Both the position numbers and the translations under genes were made by a program. This document shows positions 42,696-50,100 of a stretch of 50,100 nt of DNA, piece by piece. The notes under the pieces were generated by a model, which saw nothing but the letters and a program-made list of their open reading frames with translations, did no database searches and was not told the origin of the DNA. Each line of letters starts with the position of its first letter. The first letter of the stretch is position 1. The DNA comes from Actinomycetes bacterium (GTDB lineage: Bacteria; Actinomycetota; Acidimicrobiia; Acidimicrobiales; Bog-793). The DNA is taken from positions 1 to 50,100 of the forward strand of contig JAJZKA010000005.1 of the NCBI GenBank assembly GCA_021809805.1, in the 5' to 3' direction.

Positions 42696-43712
42696 TCAGG
42701 GTTGTAGCACCAGGCGGCCTTTGAGCCGCCGCTCTTCGAGTTGTCGGTGCGCTCGAGCGGTCTCGGAAAGTTCGAGGATCTCGGCGACGCGTGGTCGCCA
42801 GGACGTCGTGTGCAGCAGGTGCGTGACGCCGCGGGCAGCGCCGGCGAGGTCTGCGACGGAGGCGTTGCTGATGGCGAAGCCGACGATGCTGGCGTCTCGG
42901 GTGTAGAGCCGGCCGATGGGCACGGCGGGCGTCGCATGCAATCCGACCATGACCACGAGGCGGCCCCCGTGGGCGAGCTGGTCGGTAGAGACCGCAGGGT
43001 CGGCCGTCCCCGAGGTGTCGAGGTAAAGGTCGTATCCTTCGGGCGCCGACCGGCCGACTCGTCGGACGGCGCCGCTCGACGCGTAGTCGATGACTTCTGT
43101 CGCGCCGAGCGAGGCGACGAAGTCGAAGTCGTCTGCTCGGGCGGTGGCGACCACCCGTGCCCCGGCAGCCGCTGCCAGCGCCACGCCAGCCGATCCGACC
43201 TTTCCCGCGCCGCCGCCGACGTAGACGGTGTCGCCGTAGCGGAGCCGGCCGTGGCGGAACAGGGCCAGTCAGGCGGAGGCCGCCGGATGGGCGGCGGCGA
43301 CAAGGTCGGTTGGGTCGAGGTCCGGCGGTAGCGGATAGAGCCGGTCGGCGGGGGCGACCGCGTACTCGCAGAACGACCCCTGGCGGCCGGCGTGGCCGAG
43401 GCTGTTGGTCCATACCTTGTGTCCAGGGCTGTAGGCGGTAGCGCCCGGTCCCGCGGCGACGACCTCGCCCACGAGGTCCCGGCCGGTGACGAAGGGAGAC
43501 GGCATCGGGGTTTGGTAGGCGCCGGAGCGGACGAAGGTGTCGACCGGGTTGGCGGCAACCGCGGCGACTCGCACCAGGTAGTCGGTCGGCCCGGGCAGGG
43601 GCACGGGCAGCTCTCCGTAGCGGATGGACTCGGCGGGGCCTGGTCCGGTGACGTAGGCCGCCCGCATCGTCGCCGGGAGTGTCGTGTCCGGCCTCGCCTG
43701 CACCAAATCCAA
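42696..43712 (-). pseudogene. MDR-family NADPH:quinone oxidoreductase with in-frame TGA
   Basis: The first part (43712-43269) has the GroES-like domain: AYVTGPGPAESIRYGELPVP, ANPVDTFVRSGAY, VTGRDLVGEVVAAGPG, SFCEYAVAP. A TGA at 43269-43271 interrupts it, and the same frame continues LALFRHGRLRYGDTVYVGGG and AGKVGSAGVALAAAAGARVV, the Rossmann domain, to a normal end at 42696. Only one codon is wrong, where a residue such as Trp is expected. TTG 43712 has AAGGA upstream; ATG 43667 is an alternative. Confidence 0.8.
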
Positions 43713-43817
43713 TACCGTTTCCTTAAATACCTAGGACGGCCACGGCCTGTTCGGGCGTACGGGTCGCTTGACGCCGACGGTCGACATCTTGCGCTTCACG
43801 CTGGCCGATGGGCGTGC

Positions 43818-44783
43818 CTAGGTCGCCTGGAGCTGCTCAGCCATGGCATTGATGGCAGCGGTGAACCTCTCACCCATGCTCCCGCCGAAGTGGCCGGCAT
43901 CGTCAACCACGACCAGCCGGCTGGCCGGCCATGCCTTATGCAACTCCCAGGCCGTGTCGAGAGGGCCTGAGACGTCGTAGGCCCCGTGGACGAGCGTGGC
44001 CGGGATCTGGGCGATCTTTTCCATATTGGCCTGCACTTCATTGTCGGCCAAAAAGCAGCCGTGCGCCCAGTAGTGCGTGACCAAGCGAGCGAAGACGAGT
44101 TGCCAGGAAAGCTCCCTGACGCTGAGATGCGGCTCGAACCCCGGTGCGAGCGACATGTGGGTGTCTTCCCATTTGCACCATCGACGAGCCGCTTCCTCGC
44201 GTACCGCCTGATCTGGGTTCGCAAGGAGGCGCGCGTAAGCGGCGGCGAGATCACCGGCCCGCTCCATTTCGGGGACGAACTCCACGAAGTGATCCCACTC
44301 TCGGGGAAAGATGCGGCCCATGTCGCGGGTGATCCATTGCGTCTCTCTCCAACGTCCCGACGTGACCGCGCCGAGCACCAACCCGAGAACCCGCTCGGGG
44401 TAGCGCTGCGCGTACACGAGGCCGAGTGTGACTCCCCAGGAGCCGCCGATCACAACCCACCGGTCGATGCCGAGATGTGCACGCAATCGCTCGATGTCAG
44501 CGACCAGGTGGTCGGTGGTGTTCGTTGCGAGATCTGCGCCCGGTTGACTGGCGAGGGGCCGGCTGCGACCGCAGCCCCGTTGGTCGAAGATGACCAGCCG
44601 GTAGCGGGAGGGATCCACGTTCCCCCTGGTGCGAGGAGACGGCGGCGCGCCAGGACCGCCGTGAAGCCAAACAGCTGGCAACCCACCTGAGCAGCCAACG
44701 GTCTCCCAATAGACAAGGTGGCCGTCACCGGCATCGAGGTACCCAAACTCACTCGGCTCGAGGGGAGGCGCCACATTGAGCAT
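43818..44783 (-). CDS. pip: proline iminopeptidase (alpha/beta hydrolase, S33)
   Basis: Removes N-terminal proline from peptides. The 321-residue protein has the oxyanion motif HGGPGAPPS, FDQRGCGRSRP, the nucleophile elbow GGSWGVTLGL, WCKWEDTHMSL in the cap, Asp in VHGAYDVSGP and His in DDAGHFGG. ATG 44783 begins MLNVAPPLEPSEFGYLDAGD; a longer start at 44834 is possible. Intact amid degraded neighbours. Confidence 0.88.
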   Translation of the reverse strand: MLNVAPPLEPSEFGYLDAGDGHLVYWETVGCSGGLPAVWLHGGPGAPPSPRTRGNVDPSRYRLVIFDQRGCGRSRPLASQPGADLATNTTDHLVADIERLRAHLGIDRWVVIGGSWGVTLGLVYAQRYPERVLGLVLGAVTSGRWRETQWITRDMGRIFPREWDHFVEFVPEMERAGDLAAAYARLLANPDQAVREEAARRWCKWEDTHMSLAPGFEPHLSVRELSWQLVFARLVTHYWAHGCFLADNEVQANMEKIAQIPATLVHGAYDVSGPLDTAWELHKAWPASRLVVVDDAGHFGGSMGERFTAAINAMAEQLQAT

Positions 44784-45340
44784 CCTATGCGGCGACAGGC
44801 AATGCCCCCCTGCTGCTTTACGGCGAGGCATCATGCCGGTCCACTGCGATCAGCGTCGACGAGCTGCGCTGGACGGTGCCGGCCGCCCGATGTGGGGTGT
44901 GGTCGGCCCACTTGAGCGGGCCGCACACCCTTTCCGTGCGACACGCGATGTGTAATCGCCCAAGCATATAAGCACACTTTTCCTGACGATCGGACGAGTG
45001 AAACGGCGCGTCAAAGATCCGCGGTTGCGTCCTGCGGCTGTGTTGCTGTGCCGTTCACCCTTCTGGCAAGGCTCGATGGTCCTGTTCGCATTGATGGCAC
45101 AAGTTGCATTATGACCAAATGGTGTGCGAGACCCATGTGTGGTGCGGACGACCAACCGTTCCGGACCCGAACCGAGGTCAGCACCAGCGACCCGGTGGTC
45201 GAGTCATCAGTGAGGAGGCGACCTGACTCGGAGCGGACGATTCCCCTTCTCCGGTCCTGCTGTCGCAGGCGGCACTCGCTGTCAACGGTCGGCGTCACCG
45301 TCGCCCTGTTCTTGCTTGCCCGCTGTTTGGTGCAGCGCTG
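44784..45340. other. intergenic stretch
   Basis: No coding frame looks real. The part at 44940-45130 is visibly A/T-richer than its surroundings. Open frames on the minus strand through 45784 are antisense to the decayed membrane gene. Confidence 0.5.
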
Positions 45341-45962
45341 CAGCCGACCTTGCTGCGCGCGATGACGCTTGCGATCGGCGCCTCGCCGTGAGCGGTCGTG
45401 CTTGTCGCCGCGGCGGCCACGAGCGAGCCGGACCTCGCGCACTGGCTGATCGCCTTCGTCCCTTCGGTCGCCCTCGGCGCAGCGCTCGTCCTCATTGCCC
45501 GATGAACCGAAGGCCCGTTGCGAGCTGGCCTTCTGGCGAGAGCGGCCGGGTTGTCCTTTGGCCTGCTCTCGCTGCTCACCAAGAGCGCGCTCGGCGCGCT
45601 CGGGAGCACGGGTTGTCGGGTTGATCGAGAGCTGGCTTCCCTGGGCCCTCTTCGTGCTCGGCGCGCTCGGGTTCTTCATCGGCCAGAGCGGATTCCAGGT
45701 GGCGCTGCTTGCGAGCTCGCTTGCGGTGATGGACGCGCTCGAGTCGATCAGCGCCGGCGCGCTGTCCGGGCTCGTCCTCGGCAAGCAGGTCCAGTTCGCC
45801 CCGCACCACCTTCTCGGCGAGTTGCTCGGTGCCGGGGCTGTCGTGGTCGGCCTGTTGTTGTTCGGCCGGTCTCCGCTCGTGCTCGCGATCTATGAGTCGA
45901 CCGAGCGGGACAGACGCCGCGATCGACGACCCGACGGTCGCTCCCCGGCCCGCGTCCTGTGA
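45340..45962 (+). pseudogene. decayed multi-TM protein (DMT-transporter-like)
   Basis: Three reading frames in order encode membrane helices: GAALQPTLLRAMTLAIGASP, an in-frame TGA, then LIAFVPSVALGAALVLIA; next GLLARAAGLSFGLLSLLTKS; next LPWALFVLGALGFFIGQSGF, SSLAVMDALESISAGALSG and GAVVVGLLLFGRSPLVLAI. Helix spacing resembles DMT-type transporters, though the family call is tentative. One nonsense mutation and two frameshifts make it nonfunctional. Its tail overlaps the STAS gene on the other strand. Confidence 0.6.
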
Positions 45963-46279
45963 GCGGGGCGCTCCGGAGGATCGAAGACGCCGACCTCGAG
46001 CAGATCGGCCAGGCGCCACAAGCTTTCGGGGACCGAGCGAAACAACAGGGCTTGGTGGCGGCGCCCGAGGTCTTGTCGTGCCCGCACGAGCGCGGCGAGC
46101 CCGACGACGTCGCAGAAGCTCACGCCGTCGAGCTCGAGGGCGACCGTCCTTGCGTGCTGGCCGGCGAGCAGCGCCTCCAGGCCGACCACCGCACTCAAGT
46201 CAATCTCGCCCCTCAGTGAGATGATCTGCCGGTCGTTCTCGTGCCGTGCTTCAGCGAAAAGCCACGGTGACAGCTCCAT
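45890..46279 (-). CDS. STAS-domain protein (anti-sigma factor antagonist-like) lacking the phosphorylatable serine
   Basis: 129 residues from ATG 46279, preceded by a perfect AAGGAGG. The STAS fold is clear: IISLRGEIDLSAVVGLEALL, TVALELDGVSFCDVVGLAAL, VRARQDLGRRHQALLF. The usual D-S-x-G phosphorylation motif reads C-D-V-V-G, so the serine is Val. Such proteins cannot be switched by an RsbW-type kinase in the standard way. The C-terminal 30 residues are Arg/Ser-rich and disordered-looking, overlapping the decayed gene. Confidence 0.82.
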   Translation of the reverse strand: MELSPWLFAEARHENDRQIISLRGEIDLSAVVGLEALLAGQHARTVALELDGVSFCDVVGLAALVRARQDLGRRHQALLFRSVPESLWRLADLLEVGVFDPPERPAHRTRAGERPSGRRSRRLSRSVDS

Positions 46280-46871
46280 CGCGCCTCCTTGCCGTTCCGC
46301 AGGAGCCGGCCGGGGGAGGGCTCGTGTGCTCGCTAGAGAGCAATCGTGCGCAACTGCGCGCTGGCACACAAGCCCTGGGGAGTGCTAACGAGCTCGCGAG
46401 GTGAACCGGGTCTCGCACCAAGCGCGTGTGCTGGGATATGAACCATGTGCGTGTCGTCTGCATCTACGTAGTCACACGCGAGGGCAACGCTCGCTGGCGC
46501 CAGCTTTTCGTTATGTAGGGCCCGCCCCGAGGGTCGACTTCGGCGACCATCCATCCTCGCCGGTGCTGGTCGCCCTTAGCGGGAGAAGTCTGCCCGATGG
46601 CGCAGCCAGGCGGGCACGGGAATGGTTGCCAGCACCTCGGTCGCATTCGTTATGACGCAAACGCGTGATCCTTCGGGTGCGACCACCTGCCTGTCGCACT
46701 GTGCCGGCAGTAACCCTCCCCACCGCCCAATGTGCCCACGCGATGCGGTGGCCGCGCCCCGCTCCGTGGCGGGTCTACGGCCCAAACCTCACCCACCTTC
46801 GACTCGGAACCAGGTCCGGCCGTGGGAGAAAGCAAGCTCTTTCCATCATCTAGCGCCGCGACCCCTGCCTA
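46280..46871. other. intergenic stretch
   Basis: Holds the STAS promoter region and a 12-base palindrome GCTGGCGCCAGC at 46493-46504. A minus-strand frame ending at 46576 includes APEGSRVCVITNATEVLATI then PVPAWLR, which looks protein-like but has no suitable start; it may be a gene remnant. Confidence 0.4.
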
Positions 46872-47369
46872 TTGCGGCGTCAGGTCGCCCGCCAGCGTCG
46901 TCCCCTGATCGCGTCGTGGCTCGCGACCACCTTCGGCATGCTCACCCGGTCAGTGGCGGCACCACTTGTGTTCGCGGCGGTGCTCAGCGATGCCGCCGGG
47001 ATGCGCGCCGGCGCGACGTTCGGCCACGACTTGGCGCCCCTCGTGGTCGCGTACGCGGGGGTGCCGGTCGCCTCGCCGCTGTTGTGGAGACTCGTTGATT
47101 GGCTGCAATGGGGCGCAGTCGTTCGCGCCTTTGCCAACGCTGCGACCGCTCGGTACCGACACCTCCTCGGGCTGAGCCACCCTTGGCACACCGATCTCCC
47201 CTACCTCGATCGCATCGTCGTCGTGGAGCGCGGCCGGATCGCCGAGCAGGGGAGCCATGCCGAGCCGTCGGGATGGACACAGGCGTCTACTGACGCCTAT
47301 GGCAGCACCAGTCCGGCGGGTTCCTGGCCGCCTGAGTCGCGAGGGCCTGCGACCTCGCGGCTAACATGA
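46872..47369 (+). pseudogene. ABC transporter (exporter type) with large in-frame internal deletion
   Basis: The frame starts with a TM-domain-like region (ASWLATTFGMLTRSVAAPLV, DLAPLVVAYAGVPVASPLLW) up to about residue 105. It then jumps directly to the end of an ABC ATPase, LDRIVVVERGRIAEQGSHAE, the segment after the H-loop. Walker A, signature and Walker B motifs are all missing, so some 350-400 codons were deleted in frame. The remaining tail has no homology. Confidence 0.68.
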
Positions 47370-47402
47370 GCGACGGCAGAGCCGACCCAGTCGGCGTGGA
47401 AG

Positions 47403-47434
47403 CGCCCCGGGCTCGCCCGGGGCGTTTCCTTTTT
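47403..47434 (+). terminator. rho-independent terminator
   Basis: Perfect 9-bp stem CGCCCCGGG/CCCGGGGCG with a CTCG loop, followed by TTTCCTTTTT. Very stable; it ends transcription coming from the ABC-remnant side. Confidence 0.9.
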
Positions 47435-47689
47435 CCCATCGCCGCCACGGGCGCGCAGCACGCCTGCGGAGGCCCGTTTGCGAAGTCTGCGGGGGAGTCG
47501 AGGACGCCTGTTGCCACCAGGGCCGCAGCCCTGCGTGCTTCCCGGCGTCGCCGAGATGATGCCCATGCGATGGGCGACGACGACGAGGACGCGGCGTGGA
47601 TTGAGCCCCGCCTCCCGCACGGCCGCAGCGATCTTCGAGGCGATCGGCGCGCCGCAGCTCGTCCGGCGCGCGAACGCGCTGCGAGCCCG

Positions 47690-48400
47690 CTAAGCGAGGA
47701 GTCGTTTGGCGACGACCTCAGCGGCGATTTCGCGGACGCTCTTTCGCTGTGACCGGGCGGCGCGGCGGACCTGCTCGAAGGCTGCCGGCGCATCGAGCTG
47801 CTCGGTAGCCATCACGATCCCCACGGCGCGCTCGATCTCGACGCGGGCTGCGAGCGCGTGCTCGAGCTGGATGACGAGCACCTCCCGGCGCTCGCCGAGC
47901 ATGGCCTCGGTGAGCAGCCGCTCGATGAGGCGTTCGAAGGCACCGAGCGCCCGGCGGTCGCTCTCGTCCCAGACGTGGGTATCTCTGCGGTAGACGTTGA
48001 GGCTCCCCACCGCGGCTCCGGTGAGGTGCAAGGGCATGCCGAGGACCGAGCGGATGCCGTTTTCGGTGAGCACCGCTGCGAGGTCTGGCCAGCGCCCGTC
48101 CTCGAACATGTCGTTGACCTGGACGAGCTCGTTATCAAGGAGCGACTCGACGCATGGCCCGCGGCCGGAGGATTCCTGGACCGCCTCAAGGAGTCGGGCG
48201 CCAGCGTCGGTCGAGGCCGCGTAGCGAAGCACCTGCTCTTCGTCGAGTAACAAGACACCGGCGCCGTCGACGTCGAAGAGCGCGGGGAGCGCGGCGACGA
48301 TCTCGCCGAGCGCGGCCGAAAGGCCAAGGCGAGCGAGATTGGGCGACGCGAGTCTGCCCATCGCGCGCTCGAGGGTCGCGTGTTCGATGTGCACGACCAT
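47690..48400 (-). CDS. GAF-ANTAR transcription antiterminator
   Basis: 236 residues: an N-terminal GAF sensor domain (LFDVDGAGVLLLDEEQVLRY; LVQVNDMFEDGRWPDLAAVL; IRSVLGMPLHLTGAAVGSLN) and a C-terminal ANTAR RNA-binding domain (LEHALAARVEIERAVGIVMA; FEQVRRAARSQRKSVREIAA EVV). ANTAR proteins bind paired hairpins in nascent mRNA to prevent termination. It is divergent from the SpoIIE-type phosphatase gene across 102 bases, suggesting a shared control region and signal. Confidence 0.9.
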   Translation of the reverse strand: MVVHIEHATLERAMGRLASPNLARLGLSAALGEIVAALPALFDVDGAGVLLLDEEQVLRYAASTDAGARLLEAVQESSGRGPCVESLLDNELVQVNDMFEDGRWPDLAAVLTENGIRSVLGMPLHLTGAAVGSLNVYRRDTHVWDESDRRALGAFERLIERLLTEAMLGERREVLVIQLEHALAARVEIERAVGIVMATEQLDAPAAFEQVRRAARSQRKSVREIAAEVVAKRLLA

Positions 48401-48502
48401 GCCTCTACCCAGGGAGGCCGTGCGAGTTGCGTCGGCTAACCTCGCAGCGGCCGCCCTGCCCCCGCGGCTCCAGTGCCGGTTCGTGCCCAGGGAGCTGCGA
48501 AA

Positions 48503-49642
48503 ATGGAAGCGCACGACCTCCAGGACAATCGAGCCGCATCGCGCATCTTGAGCGGAGTGCTGGCGCAGCTCGTGGCGGCGGACCCCGGTGCGTTGTTTGC
48601 CGCCGCGCGACGCGTGCTTCGGCCCGCTGAAGTCGTGGCGTGTTGCCTCGAGGTCCTCGATGCTGCCGGGGTCCGCCAGATCTGCGCGCCGAATCGCACC
48701 GTTCCGGCCCGACTCGTTGAGCTCGCCGAGGCGGCTCGGCGCCAAAGGGGCCTCGTCGTCGAGACAGACGGTGAGACGAGCTGGTGCGCGCTGCCGCTCA
48801 TGGTCGCCGGTCGTCCACTTGGCACCTTGGCGCTGGCCTTCGCCGCTGGCGACGCGCCCCGCGACGCGCTGCAGCGCCTCGGGGAAGCGGTCGCGACCGT
48901 TGCGGCCTCGAGCGATACTGGCGTCGCGGCGATCGCCGAGGCGCTGCAGGCGGCGCTGCTTCCAAGCGCCCTGCCGAGGGGCGAGTGGTTCGACCTCGCC
49001 GCGCTGTACGTTCCGAGCGGGACGCATTTGCAAGTCGGCGGCGACTGGTACGACGCACAGATCCTCGACGATGGCACCTTGGCCCTGAGCGTCGGTGACG
49101 TCGCAGGCCATGGTCCCGAAGCTGCGGCGCGCATGGGCGAGCTGCGGAGCGCGACGATGGCCCTCCGGCTCGTACGACGGGCACCCGGGGACTTGATCGC
49201 GGTGCTGCACCGCCTCACCCAGCGCACGGGCCACTTCGCCACGGCGATCTGCGCGCGCCTCGATCCGACGGGCCAGTTGGTTTGGGCCTCGGCCGGCCAC
49301 CTCCCCCCGATCCTGATCAGCCAGCGCGACGGCACTGCGCCGGCGGTGGACCTCCGCAGCCCGCCTCTCGGCGTGGGGTATGTCGGCGAGGTTGCCACGA
49401 ACCACCACCGCCTCGCTCCCGGCGATGTGGTGATCTTGTACACCGACGGCCTCATCGAGCGCCGGGGTGTGCCGCTCGACCAGAGCATCGAGCACCTCGC
49501 GCAGCTGGCGGCGGCGAAGGCCGACGGCACGCCCGCCGAGCTCATGGAGTACCTCATCGAGCAGCTTGCCGGCTCGCGTCCGGCACGCGATGACATCGCC
49601 GTCATCGCGGCGCGCTGGCTCGGCCCGGCCGCGGGCATTTGA
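48503..49642 (+). CDS. GAF-like sensor with PP2C/SpoIIE phosphatase domain
   Basis: 379 residues. The N-terminal 150 residues look like a degenerate GAF domain (ETSWCALPLMVAGRPLGTLA). The PP2C-type serine phosphatase follows: LQAALLPSALPRGEWFDLAA, VGGDWYDAQILDDG (metal-binding Asp), LSVGDVAGHGPEAAARM, ILYTDGLIERRG and ARDDIAVIAARW. These enzymes dephosphorylate STAS anti-anti-sigma proteins. The only STAS protein nearby (45890) lacks the target serine. ATG 48503 has GGGAG upstream. Confidence 0.9.
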   Translation: MEAHDLQDNRAASRILSGVLAQLVAADPGALFAAARRVLRPAEVVACCLEVLDAAGVRQICAPNRTVPARLVELAEAARRQRGLVVETDGETSWCALPLMVAGRPLGTLALAFAAGDAPRDALQRLGEAVATVAASSDTGVAAIAEALQAALLPSALPRGEWFDLAALYVPSGTHLQVGGDWYDAQILDDGTLALSVGDVAGHGPEAAARMGELRSATMALRLVRRAPGDLIAVLHRLTQRTGHFATAICARLDPTGQLVWASAGHLPPILISQRDGTAPAVDLRSPPLGVGYVGEVATNHHRLAPGDVVILYTDGLIERRGVPLDQSIEHLAQLAAAKADGTPAELMEYLIEQLAGSRPARDDIAVIAARWLGPAAGI

Positions 49643-49747
49643 GGCCGAGGCGGGGCATGGTCAGGCGCAGCGGGCATTGGGTACCTGGGCTGCGGGCGGC
49701 CCGTCGCGCCGACCGGGAGCGAGGCCGGCGAGGCGACGGCGAATGCG

Positions 49748-50100
49748 GTGCGGACTGTGCTCGTCCATCCCCACACGTTGATGTACTCCGAGCTCTCCTT
49801 GCGTCTCGAGCCGCTCGGCCTCGAGCGCGTGGCGACGGCGGTGCGCACCGCAGGGCACCCGGTGTCGATGGTCGATCTGCAGGTCTGCTCGCCGGGGGCT
49901 ATGGAACGCCTTCGAGAGCGCTTCCCGCCCCGACGCGGTGGGCTTCGGCATCAAGTGCCCCGCGAACGTGTCCGACGTCACCGGCCCGGCGAAAGCGGTC
50001 AAGGCTCGCCGTCCTCACGGTCTGGTCTTCGCCGGCGCCCACAGCGGCTTATTCATCGCCGAGCGCGTGCTCGACGAGGCGGATGAGGCGATCGGATCCT
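49748..50100 (+). pseudogene. hopanoid C-3 methylase HpnR-like B12-radical SAM protein, frameshifted and cut by window end
   Basis: GTG 49748 starts RTVLVHPHTLMYSELSLRLE then PLGLERVATAVRTAGHPVSM, VDLQVC, the N-terminal B12-binding region of HpnR-type radical SAM methylases. After ERLRERF the family sequence moves to another frame (DAVGFGIKCPANVSDVTG; GLVFAGAHSGLFIAERVLDE), consistent with one extra base in the C run near 49925. The radical SAM domain lies outside the window, so whether the gene is truly broken or the shift is a sequencing error is open. Confidence 0.68.

Noticed and set aside
43269-43271. TGA in the oxidoreductase as a selenocysteine codon
   Set aside because: The position is not a catalytic cysteine in the family and no SECIS-like hairpin is obvious after it; a nonsense mutation or error is simpler.
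45011-45784. A 257-codon open frame on the minus strand
   Set aside because: It is rich in Arg, Ser and Ala, has no fold-like pattern, and is antisense to recognisable membrane helices of the decayed plus-strand gene.
48401-49495. Extending the GAF-ANTAR gene over the phosphatase gene on the minus strand
   Set aside because: The added residues are antisense to a well-conserved PP2C domain; ATG 48400 begins the GAF protein.

Overview
The window is GC-rich chromosomal DNA from an actinobacterium, most likely of a deep lineage such as Acidimicrobiia. This placement is inferred from the dense GC-rich coding, many GTG starts, a BldD regulator carrying its c-di-GMP signature, an F420-hydrogenase/dehydrogenase beta-type subunit, and an HpnR-like hopanoid methylase fragment. 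It was not tested by any search.

Layout. Positions 1-31800 are an orderly, mostly intact core. A leftward block (dnaG, recO, a small membrane protein, uppS, a precorrin-2 dehydrogenase) meets head to head a rightward sulfur-assimilation operon (cysH, a siroheme sulfite reductase, an F420-dehydrogenase-beta-like protein and a small unknown protein). Between them lie two tandem 27-bp operators that strongly resemble IscR/Rrf2 type 1 sites. The rightward strand then carries an addB-like, addA-like and dinG DNA-repair operon. It converges on a long leftward series: lepA, an MpaB-like protein, hrcA with a CIRCE operator, dnaJ, rsmE, bldD, hemW, a small HTH protein, a HIT protein, phoH, ybeY, a CNNM/CorC protein and era. 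rpsT, a GH18 hydrolase, gltX, tRNA-Gln(CTG) and tRNA-Glu(CTC) close the core.

Positions 31801-40973 are a tandem array of three integrated elements. The 3' half of tRNA-Glu recurs at 34734-34782, 36121-36168 and 40930-40973. Element 1 carries a truncated integrase, an unusual signal peptidase I, an ISL3 fragment, a DUF6941-like gene and hicAB. Element 2 is small and carries a ribbon-helix-helix/toxin pair. Element 3 carries a disrupted tyrosine integrase, secreted and regulatory hypotheticals, a damaged gene and an MNT/HEPN pair. Each element thus holds a different toxin-antitoxin-type module at or toward its distal end.

Positions 40974-47500 are a graveyard. It holds an IS110 start, an in-frame chimera of two transposases, an oxidoreductase with an internal stop, a decayed multi-TM protein and an ABC transporter with an internal deletion. 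Among these sit apparently intact genes: a universal stress protein, a proline iminopeptidase and a STAS protein. From 47690 a divergent GAF-ANTAR / SpoIIE-phosphatase signalling pair appears, then a frameshifted hopanoid C-3 methylase-like gene runs off the end.

The strongest candidates for new biology are the putative F420H2-linked sulfite-reducing operon under an Fe-S-sensing Rrf2-type operator, and the tRNA-Glu tandem island array in which every unit carries its own addiction-type module.
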